Shown here piece by piece: positions 12,101 through 19,700 of a stretch of DNA of 64,000 bases. Each line of letters begins with the position of its first letter. Positions within the stretch are counted from its first letter, which is position 1. The translations under genes and the position numbers were made by a program. This DNA is from Nematostella vectensis. Its lineage: Eukaryota > Cnidaria > Anthozoa > Actiniaria > Edwardsiidae. The notes beneath the pieces were generated by a model that was not told the DNA's origin, did not search any database, and saw only the letters and a program-made list of their open reading frames with translations. The DNA is taken from assembly GCF_932526225.1 (NCBI RefSeq), contig NC_064038.1, positions 3,286,001 through 3,350,000 of the forward strand, written 5' to 3'.

Positions 12101-15100
12101 GCTAGGATTGAACGCTGGCTGTTGTACCTTCAGCAATTCAGCTATGTGGTCAGGCACATTTCCGGAAAGGAAAATTCAGCCGACGCCCTGAGTCGTTTAC
12201 CAGTTGGTCCAGTACAGACAGCTGATTCTAAAGCAACCAGCGAGTATGTGTTTAGCACTGCAAAGGCCGCAGTACCTGTCGCCATGACCCCAAAGCATGT
12301 AGAGGTTGTTTCAGAGAAGGACCCAACCCTTATTCTGGTACGCGAAGCAATTAGAAGTGGAGACTTCACCCGCCTCACAGGTACCTTGTACAAAGCAGTG
12401 TCGAAGGAGTTGTGGATTGCCGGACAATTAGTGATGCGTGGAAACCGAATTGTGCTACCAGAATCCCTATGGAAGCAAGCAATTATTTTAGCTCATGAGG
12501 GACACCAAGGAATGGTGCGCACAAAATCCCGCCTGCGAAGCAAACTATGGTGGCCGCAGATGGATGCACAGGCTGAACAGTTCATCAAGGCCTGCTACCC
12601 CTGCCAGCTAGTTGGACCACGTGGCAAACCGGAACCTGTTCGATCAACAGAACTACCTGAAGAACCATGGGAGGACCTCGCCACAGATTTGACTGAGATA
12701 CCTGGAGGAAACCACTTGCTGGTAGTTGTGGATAACTACTCCAGATGGCCAGAGGTAGTACTCCTTAAGAAAACCGATGCACCACACGTCATCACGGCAT
12801 TGGAGGGAATATTCAGAACACATGGCATACCATACACGGTTCGCAGCGACAACGGACCGCCCTTTGCCTCGAAAGAATTTGAGAATTTCTTAGAGTTCTT
12901 AGGCATAGAACATAAGAAAGGAATTCCATATTGGCCACAGAGCAACGGCGAAGTGGAACGATGTAACAGAACAATTCTTAAAGTGATTCGGATAGCAAAC
13001 TTGCAAGGAAATGATTGGAAGAAAGCGCTTGATGATTTCCTCTTTCAGTATCGCACAACAAACCATGCCGCAACTGGATGCTCGCCAGCCGAACTCCTAA
13101 TGGGAAGGCAGCTCCGAGACAAGCTACCTAGTGTAAAGATTCCGAAGGATAGAGCGACAGAGTCAGAGTGGCAACACAAACTTAGGGACAGAGACGCTCT
13201 ATCAAAACTCAGACAGAAAGAGTATGCTGATGCTAGAAGACATGCTGAGCCAAGTGGAATTGATGAAGGCGATGAAGTACTGCTGCGACAGACTCGCCGC
13301 GAGAACAAACTCTCTCCAGTTTTTGAGCCTGAAGCTTACAAGGTTTTGCAGAAGACAGGTAATGCAGTTGTACTGGAGGATTCTGATGGAAATAGGAAGA
13401 TGAGGAATGTAGCACAAATGAAGAAGTTCATCAAACCACAGGAAGCAGTCGCCGCAGACATGCTGCCTACTCCACCTGAAATCGCGCAGGAACACCAAAC
13501 CGCACCTGAGACCCAGAACCAGTCCACACTTGATTGTACAGCTGAAATGCCAGCGTCTCCTGGTTCTCTAGCCAATCAGCGACCTGCGCGTACTAGGCAA
13601 CAACCTGTTCGTTTTAAGGATTATGTGCTACAATAAGTTTTGTTAGTTTTATTTTTCTTTTCAGTTTTTACATACATGCATAGGACCCCTACTATAGCTG
13701 TTATAGTTATTTAGCTCCTAGTATGGACTTTAATGCTAAGTAAGGGGGGGATGTAGTGTCCGCCGCGTTGCATTATGGATTGTTAAGGTGCGCAATGCAC
13801 CATGGTAGAACACATGTTAGAGATCCGCCATCTTGTATTAAATGTGGAAGACCACGAGTCTGTTTCTTTTTGCTTTGTTCCTTGCCGAACACCACAACAT
13901 GCTGTTCACTTAATACCTAACTTTCTCTGTCTTACAGTATTTCTGCTCACTGTACCTGAGTCGTCTTGCCTGAACCAGTCTCACCAGAAACTAAAATGAC
14001 CTAAAAAAAAAAGACACATTATCCAGAAGGTCAATACCCCTAAAAAAAATCTGAGTTGCTTTGGCTATTGAGTATTATTCACAATGATGATAATTTCCAA
14101 CTCCATTTCATTCTTTCATGTAATATCCTCCAGGCCGAATGAAATAATCCAAGCAGCATTTTTCTACAATTTTTTTTCTTTGTTTGCAGTTGTTACTTAC
14201 TGTATCTTAGCAAAAAAGGTGATTGAGTCGGGGAAAAAAAAAAAGTTTTTTTTTTTTTTACTAAAAAATCAGGTCATCATGTAATAAGGCCCAAGGTATT
14301 TCTGGGACATCAATGCCATCACCACACCACTATCACAGCCATCAACATCGTTATCACTATAATCCCCAAAACCATCACCATCATTATCATCACAATTATT
14401 TTCATCACAACTACCACTGTACCTTTTACCATCATCATCACCACAATTATCATAATCACAACCACCACAATCATCATATTTCACCAACATCATCACCACA
14501 ATTATCATAATCACAACCACCACAATCATCATATTTCACCAACATCATCACCACAATTATCATCATCACAACCACCACAATCATCATATTTCACAATCAT
14601 CATCACCCCAATCAGGGGTTTCATTAGGCCTTGAGCGCCGGCTACTTTTTTTAAAATTCATCTTAAGTTTTATTTAAACTAAAAAGATAAAATAACTTCC
14701 ACCCCCTACTTATCAATCTCCACCGCCTACTCTGAAAGTTAATAAAAGCTCTGCCAGTTATCATCATCACTACTAGTACCATCATCATAACTACCACCAC
14801 TATCATAATCATTGCCAGCATCATTCTCATCACCAAAAACACATCAGACATATGTTAAAGATATTACCTGGTTGTCTTTGATACACTTTATAATATCCTG
14901 CCTCTGTTCCCATATTGGAAGGGATTTGCGGAATGCGGTCAGCTCATTTTCACATGTTGTTGGCGGCACAGCAGGGGGAATACTACTCAACTTTCCAGAG
15001 AACTTATCTCTCCTGCCTAACATAACAGCAGGAAAATATATTAAAGAGTGTATAAAGTACCACAACAACTACTTTAAATCTTGTAGTATCAAGTCCTATT

Positions 15101-16570
15101 TCTTGCACAATTACTATGCATTCAAATAAGCCATGAAAGCTTTTAGTACAGGATGATTAAATTCAGGATAAGTACAGAATTATGTACCAATGTGAACCTC
15201 AGTACAATTTCCTTTGATCTATCCAGCATGCAGGCATTTGATTATGTTTTTATTGTGAACTCAAGCGATCATATTTGGCCATCTTGAATTTTGAGCAAAA
15301 TATGAGTTGATGTTTTTTGCTCAAAATTCAAGATGGCTGAAACAATCACTCGAGACAGGATTTTCAAGTTTTCAGTATTTTGTGTTGCATGCAATAACTG
15401 CTAAAAAATTGTCTGTTTATTTATTTCCCTACCATATTCGAATGGCGCTCCTTGTCTTTCTGACCGAGGTTGAAGATCCTGTCTCTCTTTTTGTGTGAGG
15501 GGGAATTTCTTGTTGACAGAGTCTATAACCTGAAGGGCACTGGGGCACAAACCAATTTGGGTGCTTGAACTACCAGCTTTCACCTCTTTATTTGAGACTG
15601 ACAGAAATCGATTACTCCCTTTACTGTAAAGAAAATTGAAAGATCAGGGATCAGATTCAAATAAGTGTTGTTCTTTAATGCACAAAATCAAACCGAAAAC
15701 AGATACCTAGCCAGCAGTATCCTAGCTTTCCTACAGTGCTTTGCGGTCCCAACTCTAATCACACATGGTTGTGTTGTTTTGGCTGTTAACTTTGTAAGAT
15801 CAGGGATAAAGCATAAAATAATAAAATCCCAGTCTCTAAGTGCATCTTTTTAGGGGGGAGGGGTGGGGTCTGATAAATCTACAGGGTGGGTCAATCTGAA
15901 AAGGGGAGACGAGGTAATTTAGCAAAAATGTTAAAATCAACTGCTTATGTTTCTAATTGATGGATTAAGGTGTGTTTGTCGTAAATTCACATCAAACAAA
16001 AATATACTGGTTGTCCCAGTGATCCATCCCCCTTGGCCATGGTACACTTTATATGCCCCCATAACTATACAGTAGGTGAAGGGGAGTATATTTCTCTGTG
16101 TGTGTTATTGTTATTTACCCTCTGCTCCGTGACTTGAGTCCCAAGTTGAGGCAGAGCCGATGAATGTACGCCCGCTCAACCGCCGTAAACGATGAGGGGA
16201 ATTCCAGCTCTAGACAAAACAATGGCATCAGTCAAACGGAAAACGAAATGTTAGCTCAATACATAACTTTTAATAGGTAAACTATGTTTAATACTAGAAA
16301 CCTTAAATGATGGTACATATTATTAGGCTGAGAAAAGAGGGAAGCGGGCATTTAATCATTCCCACAATTCGCATCCGCGCAAAAAAACTGACAACCTTTT
16401 GGCAAATTCATTCATTTAACACAAAAAAGGAAGCACTGTTGCAATAGTTTACCTTTCTGTGTCTCATCATATCGAAATTTATCTAATGCGATCTTAACAG
16501 CAATCTTAAACTCTTCTTTGACACAAATATTCTGATTACGGAGTCCTTTTGGACCGCGTTTGTCCGCCAT
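193..16570 (-). CDS. YTHDC2: YTHDC2-like 3'-5' RNA helicase (5' part, 15 exons, continues beyond left edge)
   Basis: Exons, 5' to 3': 16570-16453, 16209-16119, 15623-15433, 15016-14868, 14000-13956, 8655-8489, 7938-7836, 7262-7106, 6562-6508, 5738-5686, 5269-4985, 3632-3397, 2815-2747, 2459-2402, 322-193 (1907 nt, about 635 aa). Every junction is GT/AG and the phase is kept throughout. Seen: an R3H motif (R52-x3-H56), Walker A GETGSGKT (189-196), TQPRR, DEIH box (289-292), SAA (321-323), and then the start of an ankyrin block in the last exon ([16 protein letters not shown]). An ankyrin insertion between the two helicase lobes is diagnostic of YTHDC2 among DEAH proteins; the second lobe, HA2/OB and YTH domains must lie outside the window. 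The family unwinds RNA 3'-5' and, in vertebrates, binds m6A RNA in germ cells. Residues about 472-550 (exon 12) form an unusually acidic stretch. The ATG lies in a TISU-like motif. Several introns hold minisatellites and transposons that touch splice sites. Confidence 0.94.
332..2350. repeat. 2-kb minisatellite, units of about 31 and 42 bp, next to a YTHDC2 splice acceptor
   Basis: About 55 units built on GAAACATGGCTTGTTAG followed by an A-run and GAGACC. The array fills the intron between YTHDC2 exons 14 and 15 and stops about 10 bp from the exon 15 acceptor (323-325 on the minus strand). Read on the coding (minus) strand each unit gives a pyrimidine run followed by CTAACAAG, which resembles a branch point plus 3' splice site. 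Long reading frames here are repeat artefacts. Confidence 0.95.
2932..3403. repeat. Six 81-bp tandem units ending on the YTHDC2 exon 12 donor
   Basis: Units start at about 2932, 3013, 3094, 3175, 3256 and 3337. The last merges into exon 12: the unit's AAGCCAG|GTGGG (minus strand) is the true exon end plus donor (exon ends at 3397). The unit length is a multiple of three, which explains the 180-codon plus-strand ORF; I do not consider it a gene. Confidence 0.95.
4100..4384 (+). mobile_element. Probable 5'-truncated non-LTR retrotransposon tail
   Basis: Non-coding sequence ending in CTCGTTAAATAAAG followed by TTTATTGTATTGTATTGTA. A terminal short direct repeat after an AATAAA-like signal is typical of CR1/L2-type LINE 3' ends. 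No reverse transcriptase reading frame is present. It lies in YTHDC2 intron 11. The upstream minus-strand ORF at 3888-4109 was not recognised. Confidence 0.4.
4396..4994. repeat. Seven-copy 82/86-bp minisatellite ending on the YTHDC2 exon 11 donor
   Basis: Two unit variants alternate (with or without AAAAGATT), starting near 4402, 4488, 4570, 4656, 4738, 4824 and 4906, with the true exon edge as the next step at 4988. The shared part covers the last 10 bases of exon 11 (CCTGTGGAAG) plus the donor GTAGAG on the minus strand, so donor-like copies recur every 82-86 bp. Confidence 0.95.
5321..5500. repeat. Three imperfect copies of a ~60-bp unit
   Basis: Unit contains ACTGTAAACAGCCATGCAGACATT and CATGACTCTATACCATTAC, in YTHDC2 intron 10 between exons 10 and 11. 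It lies about 50 bp upstream of the exon 11 acceptor and does not include it. Confidence 0.85.
5755..6221. mobile_element. 467-bp non-autonomous DNA transposon (MITE) next to a splice acceptor
   Basis: Inverted ends CAGGGCTTCTGGAATTACG (5755) and its exact reverse complement ending at 6221, flanked by TAAAAA on both sides as a likely 6-bp target duplication. The interior carries short ATTACGCGG repeats near the right end. There is no transposase ORF. On the YTHDC2 coding strand it ends 16 bp upstream of the exon 10 acceptor. CAGGG ends are seen in hAT elements, but the superfamily is not settled. Confidence 0.85.
7666..7858. repeat. Three ~62-bp copies spanning the YTHDC2 exon 7 donor
   Basis: Each unit reads GTAACATGCCTATACTGTAG, then GGATGG, then ATTAACCTACCACAAT. 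The last copy contains the real junction (exon 7 ends at 7836; donor GTAGG on the minus strand). About 20 bp of exon sequence is included in every copy. Confidence 0.9.
8043..8074 (+). other. Dense G-tract (G-quadruplex-like)
   Basis: Runs of 7, 4, 3, 3 and 9 G separated by single A or T bases, about 105 bp upstream of the YTHDC2 exon 7 acceptor in intron 6. It is G-rich on the template strand of that gene. No function is implied by sequence alone. Confidence 0.7.
9370..9514 (+). repeat. 5' LTR (145 bp)
   Basis: Starts TGTAGTGTCCGCC and ends CGAACACCACA. The second copy at 13752-13896 matches throughout. Very short for a Ty3/gypsy LTR. Confidence 0.97.
9518..9535 (+). other. Primer-binding site
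   Basis: TGGCGACGAGGATGGGAT begins three bases after the 5' LTR; TGG pairs with the CCA end of a tRNA. I could not name the tRNA. Confidence 0.75.
9587..13636 (+). CDS. Gag-Pol polyprotein of the Ty3/gypsy element (1349 aa)
   Basis: The frame is open from 9332, but 9587 is the first ATG after the LTR and primer site, giving MAVCLSGLP. Order: gag-like region (about 1-190), two CCHC-type zinc knuckles (about 207-242; the second ends HFKVCC), an aspartic protease with DSGA (about 314), reverse transcriptase with MHDD in place of the usual YxDD (about 606), RNase H with TDAS (753), an integrase HHCC zinc finger (from about 970) and a DD35E core (D1034, D1088, E1124). A basic C-terminal tail follows. 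Gag and Pol are one frame, with no frameshift or stop between them, and no env follows. All catalytic motifs are present, so the copy could be active. The Tyr-to-Met change in the polymerase box appears related to the variants common in K02A2.6-like metazoan elements. Confidence 0.97.
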   Translation: MAVCLSGLPTPKAFDCIGEPATLEQRWTIWKSEFELYCTASGIKDSKQQRAILLHLAGAGIREIFHAFTAEQQGEDYKTAMDSLTQHFKLKKNVPMARQAFLTAVPKPGERIHQFAIRLQTLCEHCEYNDQKDSQIRDFRILTFILDKPLKAKLFREEGLTLSKLLEIVNTYHDKEALVLVPDQGGVNQLRVQQKPDSAGPKFDGRCHRCNKQGHKAADCRCSQNHQCEKCGKIGHFKVCCKSKQTSGKAKSASGPKSKGRKPSHVRQVEAVDVQETDSEEEEDVFNVFCTHTESPPGTMEISIGGVIQNVIIDSGASCNLMSERTFNDLSKGDIVLKPSSKQIFAYSSSDALNLKGSCMLNVHVPETNVDKRAKFFIVSGKASTLLGRELSEALGILKVGVQVNSCSSDFSAINTQLNSKAALKAKFPNVFHGLGKLKGFKLKLHIDQNIKPVAQPLRRIPFSRRQKVADKLEELEKLGVVEKVNSPTSWINPLVAVEKPNGDVRICLDMRQANQAILRERHPVPTMQETLQEISDAKIFTKLDLNMAFHQIELSPESRDITTFAAPTGLYRYCRLLFGVNMATEKFQNLIWQVLKDCPGAFNMHDDILIVGRNQKEHDENLERAVQKLQDSGLTLNYEKCVVGASSMDFMGDTISADGLKLSDKRVEAIVEAPAPTNQSEVRSFLGSAQFCAKFIPQFATISAPLWDLTSKNAKWKWGAKEAESFAQIKHLLTCAPVMSYFTQGAQTRIITDASPVGLGAILEQRQPGDGQFRPVYYASRKLSKVEQRYSQFEREALAVKWACEKFHMFLYGTHFEILTDHKPLISVLGPTSKPPSARIERWLLYLQQFSYVVRHISGKENSADALSRLPVGPVQTADSKATSEYVFSTAKAAVPVAMTPKHVEVVSEKDPTLILVREAIRSGDFTRLTGTLYKAVSKELWIAGQLVMRGNRIVLPESLWKQAIILAHEGHQGMVRTKSRLRSKLWWPQMDAQAEQFIKACYPCQLVGPRGKPEPVRSTELPEEPWEDLATDLTEIPGGNHLLVVVDNYSRWPEVVLLKKTDAPHVITALEGIFRTHGIPYTVRSDNGPPFASKEFENFLEFLGIEHKKGIPYWPQSNGEVERCNRTILKVIRIANLQGNDWKKALDDFLFQYRTTNHAATGCSPAELLMGRQLRDKLPSVKIPKDRATESEWQHKLRDRDALSKLRQKEYADARRHAEPSGIDEGDEVLLRQTRRENKLSPVFEPEAYKVLQKTGNAVVLEDSDGNRKMRNVAQMKKFIKPQEAVAADMLPTPPEIAQEHQTAPETQNQSTLDCTAEMPASPGSLANQRPARTRQQPVRFKDYVLQ
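13742..13751 (+). other. Polypurine tract
   Basis: AAGGGGGGGA directly before the 3' LTR; the usual plus-strand priming site in LTR elements. Confidence 0.85.
13752..13896 (+). repeat. 3' LTR (145 bp)
   Basis: Same length and, by eye, same sequence as the 5' LTR; followed by the ACATG target duplication at 13897. Confidence 0.97.
14310..14600. repeat. ATC/CAC-rich repeat
   Basis: Imperfect trinucleotide stretch with a longer ~56-bp period (TTTCACCAACATCATCACC recurs), in YTHDC2 intron 4. Confidence 0.85.
15278..15337. repeat. 60-bp foldback (23-bp arms)
   Basis: GCCATCTTGAATTTTGAGC (15278) and its reverse complement at 15319-15337 form a stem extended by A/T pairs, with a loop of about 14 bases, in YTHDC2 intron 3. 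Could be a tiny MITE or a hairpin RNA; nothing else supports the latter. Confidence 0.7.
15676..15770. repeat. Interspersed repeat, copy A
   Basis: Shares GAAAACAGATACCT and an AGCTTTCC.ACAGTGCTTTGC block with 45470-45610 in a DMGDH intron, so it belongs to a dispersed family. Class unknown. Confidence 0.6.
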
Positions 16571-16794
16571 CTTGGACCCTTCCGCTTAATAGATGCCTAC
16601 TCCATGTGAGAGACAACCACCATAATTGATCCCTATATTTAATATAATGAGAGCTCATGAAGTATTCGACTGCGCCGCTGATGCATCATCGCGGGCGCAA
16701 GCATACAGTCTCGTGTATCAAACCAGCAAGAAAAATGACTTGAAGAAGATTGTTACGTTTTGTGTGATGAGATTAAAGGATCGTCTTGTCAAAA
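16571..16794. promoter_or_regulatory. Bidirectional promoter between YTHDC2 and NOL6
   Basis: Only 224 bp separate the two divergent ATGs (16570 minus, 16795 plus). The YTHDC2 ATG sits in CAAGATGGCGGA, an 11/12 match to the TISU start motif, which also matches YY1-type sites. No TATA box is obvious. A 60-codon plus-strand ORF from 16626 overlaps the NOL6 start out of frame and would be an upstream ORF if the leader is that long. Confidence 0.75.
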
Positions 16795-19700
16795 ATGAAG
16801 AGAGCTAACGAAATAATGGCTGGAGGGAGGGAGAAGAAGAAGGTTGGTGGATTTTGCTGCTAAAACGGTTTTGTTTTCGCGAAGACGTTTTCCACGTGGG
16901 AGAGATTGTGTTTGTTATTTTCTTACAGATCCACTAGCAAGTACTGTACTATTTGTGTGTATCCACAAAAATTATTGGTCCCATGTAGATAGTCTTGATC
17001 TCATTTGATATTTTGATATTTTTAATAAATTCAGACAAAGGACGATGGAAAGATGGAGTCCTTGTACCGACCGCTGACAAGTGAAGAACTCGGCGAGTTA
17101 AAAGAGACGGAACAGCTATTCCACTCAAGTCTGATACGACTTCAGGTACACCGTAATGATTCGAATAAACGCCCTTCTTTAAATAAGCGCCCCTAGCCTT
17201 ATAAGCGCCTTCCTCCCCCATCCCTGGCCTTGAATTTTGGAATAGGCACTCCCCCCCCCCTCCTCCCTTGGAAAAGATTCTTCATTTTGTTAGCTCGCAT
17301 TGATATTCTCTCATAACGTGTCTACTTATTAACCCTTCAACTGCTATATCCATATGAGCACAAATTTCTTTCATTCATCTTATTTCTCCTTCAAAACTTC
17401 GTGCAATTGTAATAGGTGGTCACTCACAAATTGAATTAAGGGCCCCCTCACCAATAAGTTCCCCTCTGAAATAAGCGCCCCTCCCCCAAAGACCCTAAAA
17501 ACTTAATAAAATAGGCACTTAATCAGATTATTATGGCATATACATATATTGGTAATGCTCTGTTTGACCCCAGATAAAAGAACTCATTGAAGAAATTCAA
17601 ATCAAAAAGAAAAATGAAGCTCTTGAGGATACACTCCATGCATTAAATGAAGTTCTTCTGGCGATACCAGATGGGAAAAAAGAGTATGAGGTACAGTGTA
17701 AAACATGTCTGATATATTAAATGGGGTTCTTCTGGCGATACCAGATGGAAAAAAAGAGTATGAGGTACAGTGTAAAACATGTCTGATATATTAAATGGGG
17801 TTCTTCTGGCGATACCAGATGGAAAAAAAGAGTATGAGGTACAGTGTAAAACATGTCTGATATATTAAATGGGGTTCTTCTGGCGATACCAGATGGGAAA
17901 AAAGAGTATGAGGTACAGTGTAAAACATGTCTGATATATTAAATGGGGTTCTTCTGGCGATACCAGATGGAAAAAAAGAGTATGAGGTACAGTGTAAAAC
18001 ATGTCTGATATATTAAATGGGGTTCTTCTGGCGATACCAGATGGAAAAAAAGAGTATGAGGTACAGTGTAAAACATGTCTGATATATTAAATGGGGTTCT
18101 TCTGGCGATACCAGATGGGAAAAAAGAGTATGAGGTACAGTGTAAAACATGTCTGATATATTAAATGGGGTTCTTCTGGCGATACCAGATGGGAAAAAAG
18201 AGTATGAGGTACAGTGTAAAACATGTCTGATATATTAAATGGGGTTCTTCTGGCGATACCAGATGGAAAAAAAGAGTATGAGGTACAGTGTAAAACATGT
18301 CTGATATATTAAATGGGGTTCTTCTGGCGATACCAGATGGAAAAAAAGAGTATGAGGTACAGTGTAAAACATGTCTGATATATTAAATGGGGTTCTTCTG
18401 GCGATACCAGATGGAAAAAAAGAGTATGAGGTACAGTGTAAAACATGTCTGATATATTAAATGGGGTTCTTCTGGCGATACCAGATGGGAAAAAAGAGTA
18501 TGAGGTACAGTGTAAAACATGTCTGATATATTAAATGGGGTTCTTCTGGCGACACCAGATGGAAAAAAAGAGTATGAGGTACAGTGTAAAACATGTCTGA
18601 TATATTAAATGGGGTTCTTCTGGCGATACCAGATGGAAAAAAAGAGTATGAGGTACAGTGTAAAACATGTCTGATATATTAAATGGGGTTCTTCTGGCGA
18701 TACCAGATGGAAAAAAAGAGTATGAGGTACAGTGTAAAACATGTCTGATATATTAAATGGGGTTCTTCTGGCGATACCAGATGGGAAAAAAGAGTATGAG
18801 GTACAGTGTAAAACATGTCTGATATATTAAATGGGGTTCTTCTGGCGATACCAGATGGAAAAAAAGAGTATGAGGTACAGTGTAAAACATGTCTGATATA
18901 TTAAATGGGGTTCTTCTGGCGATACCAGATGGAAAAAAAGAGTATGAGGTACAGTGTAAAACATGTCTGATATATTAAATGGGGTTCTTCTGGCGATACC
19001 AGATGGGAAAAAAGAGTATGAGGTACAGTGTAAAACATGTCTGATATATTAAATGGGGTTCTTCTGGCGATACCAGATGGAAAAAAAGAGTATGAGGTAC
19101 AGTGTAAAACATGTCTGATATATTAAATGGGGTTCTTCTGGCGATACCAGATGGAAAAAAAGAGTATGAGGTACAGTGTAAAACATGTCTGATATATTAA
19201 ATGGGGTTCTTCTGGCGATACCAGATGGAAAAAAAGAGTATGAGGTACAGTGTAAAACATGTCTGATATATTAAATGGGGTTCTTCTGGCGATACCAGAT
19301 GGGAAAAAAGAGTATGAGGTACAGTGTAAAACATGTCTGATATATTAAATGGGGTTCTTCTGGCGACACCAGATGGAAAAAAAGAGTATGAGGTACAGTG
19401 TAAAACATGTCTGATATATTAAATGGGGTTCTTCTGGCGATACCAGATGGAAAAAAAGAGTATGAGGTACAGTGTAAAACATGTCTGATATATTAAATGG
19501 GGTTCTTCTGGCGATACCAGATGGAAAAAAAGAGTATGAGGTACAGTGTAAAACATGTCTGATATATTAAATGGGGTTCTTCTGGCGATACCAGATGGGA
19601 AAAAAGAGTATGAGGTACAGTGTAAAACATGTCTGATATATTAAATGGGGTTCTTCTGGCGATACCAGATGGAAAAAAAGAGTATGAGGTACAGTGTAAA

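Larger units (their letters stand above)
9370..13896 (+). mobile_element. Complete Ty3/gypsy LTR retrotransposon, 4.5 kb
   Basis: Two 145-bp LTRs (TG...CA) that I read as identical, a 5-bp target duplication ACATG at 9365-9369 and 13897-13901, a TGG-type primer-binding site, a purine-rich tract before the 3' LTR, and one unbroken gag-pol frame. Domain order protease, reverse transcriptase, RNase H, integrase is that of Ty3/gypsy. It lies antisense to YTHDC2 in intron 5, 54 bp downstream of that intron's donor. The identical LTRs point to a very recent insertion. There is no envelope gene. Confidence 0.98.

Noticed and set aside
14269-14532. Asp/Cys-rich and His-rich ORFs
   Set aside because: Translations of the ATC/CAC repeat in YTHDC2 intron 4.
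16626-16808. 60-codon ORF as an alternative NOL6 N terminus
   Set aside because: Its frame differs from the NOL6 start at 16795 and it has no donor joining exon 2 in phase.
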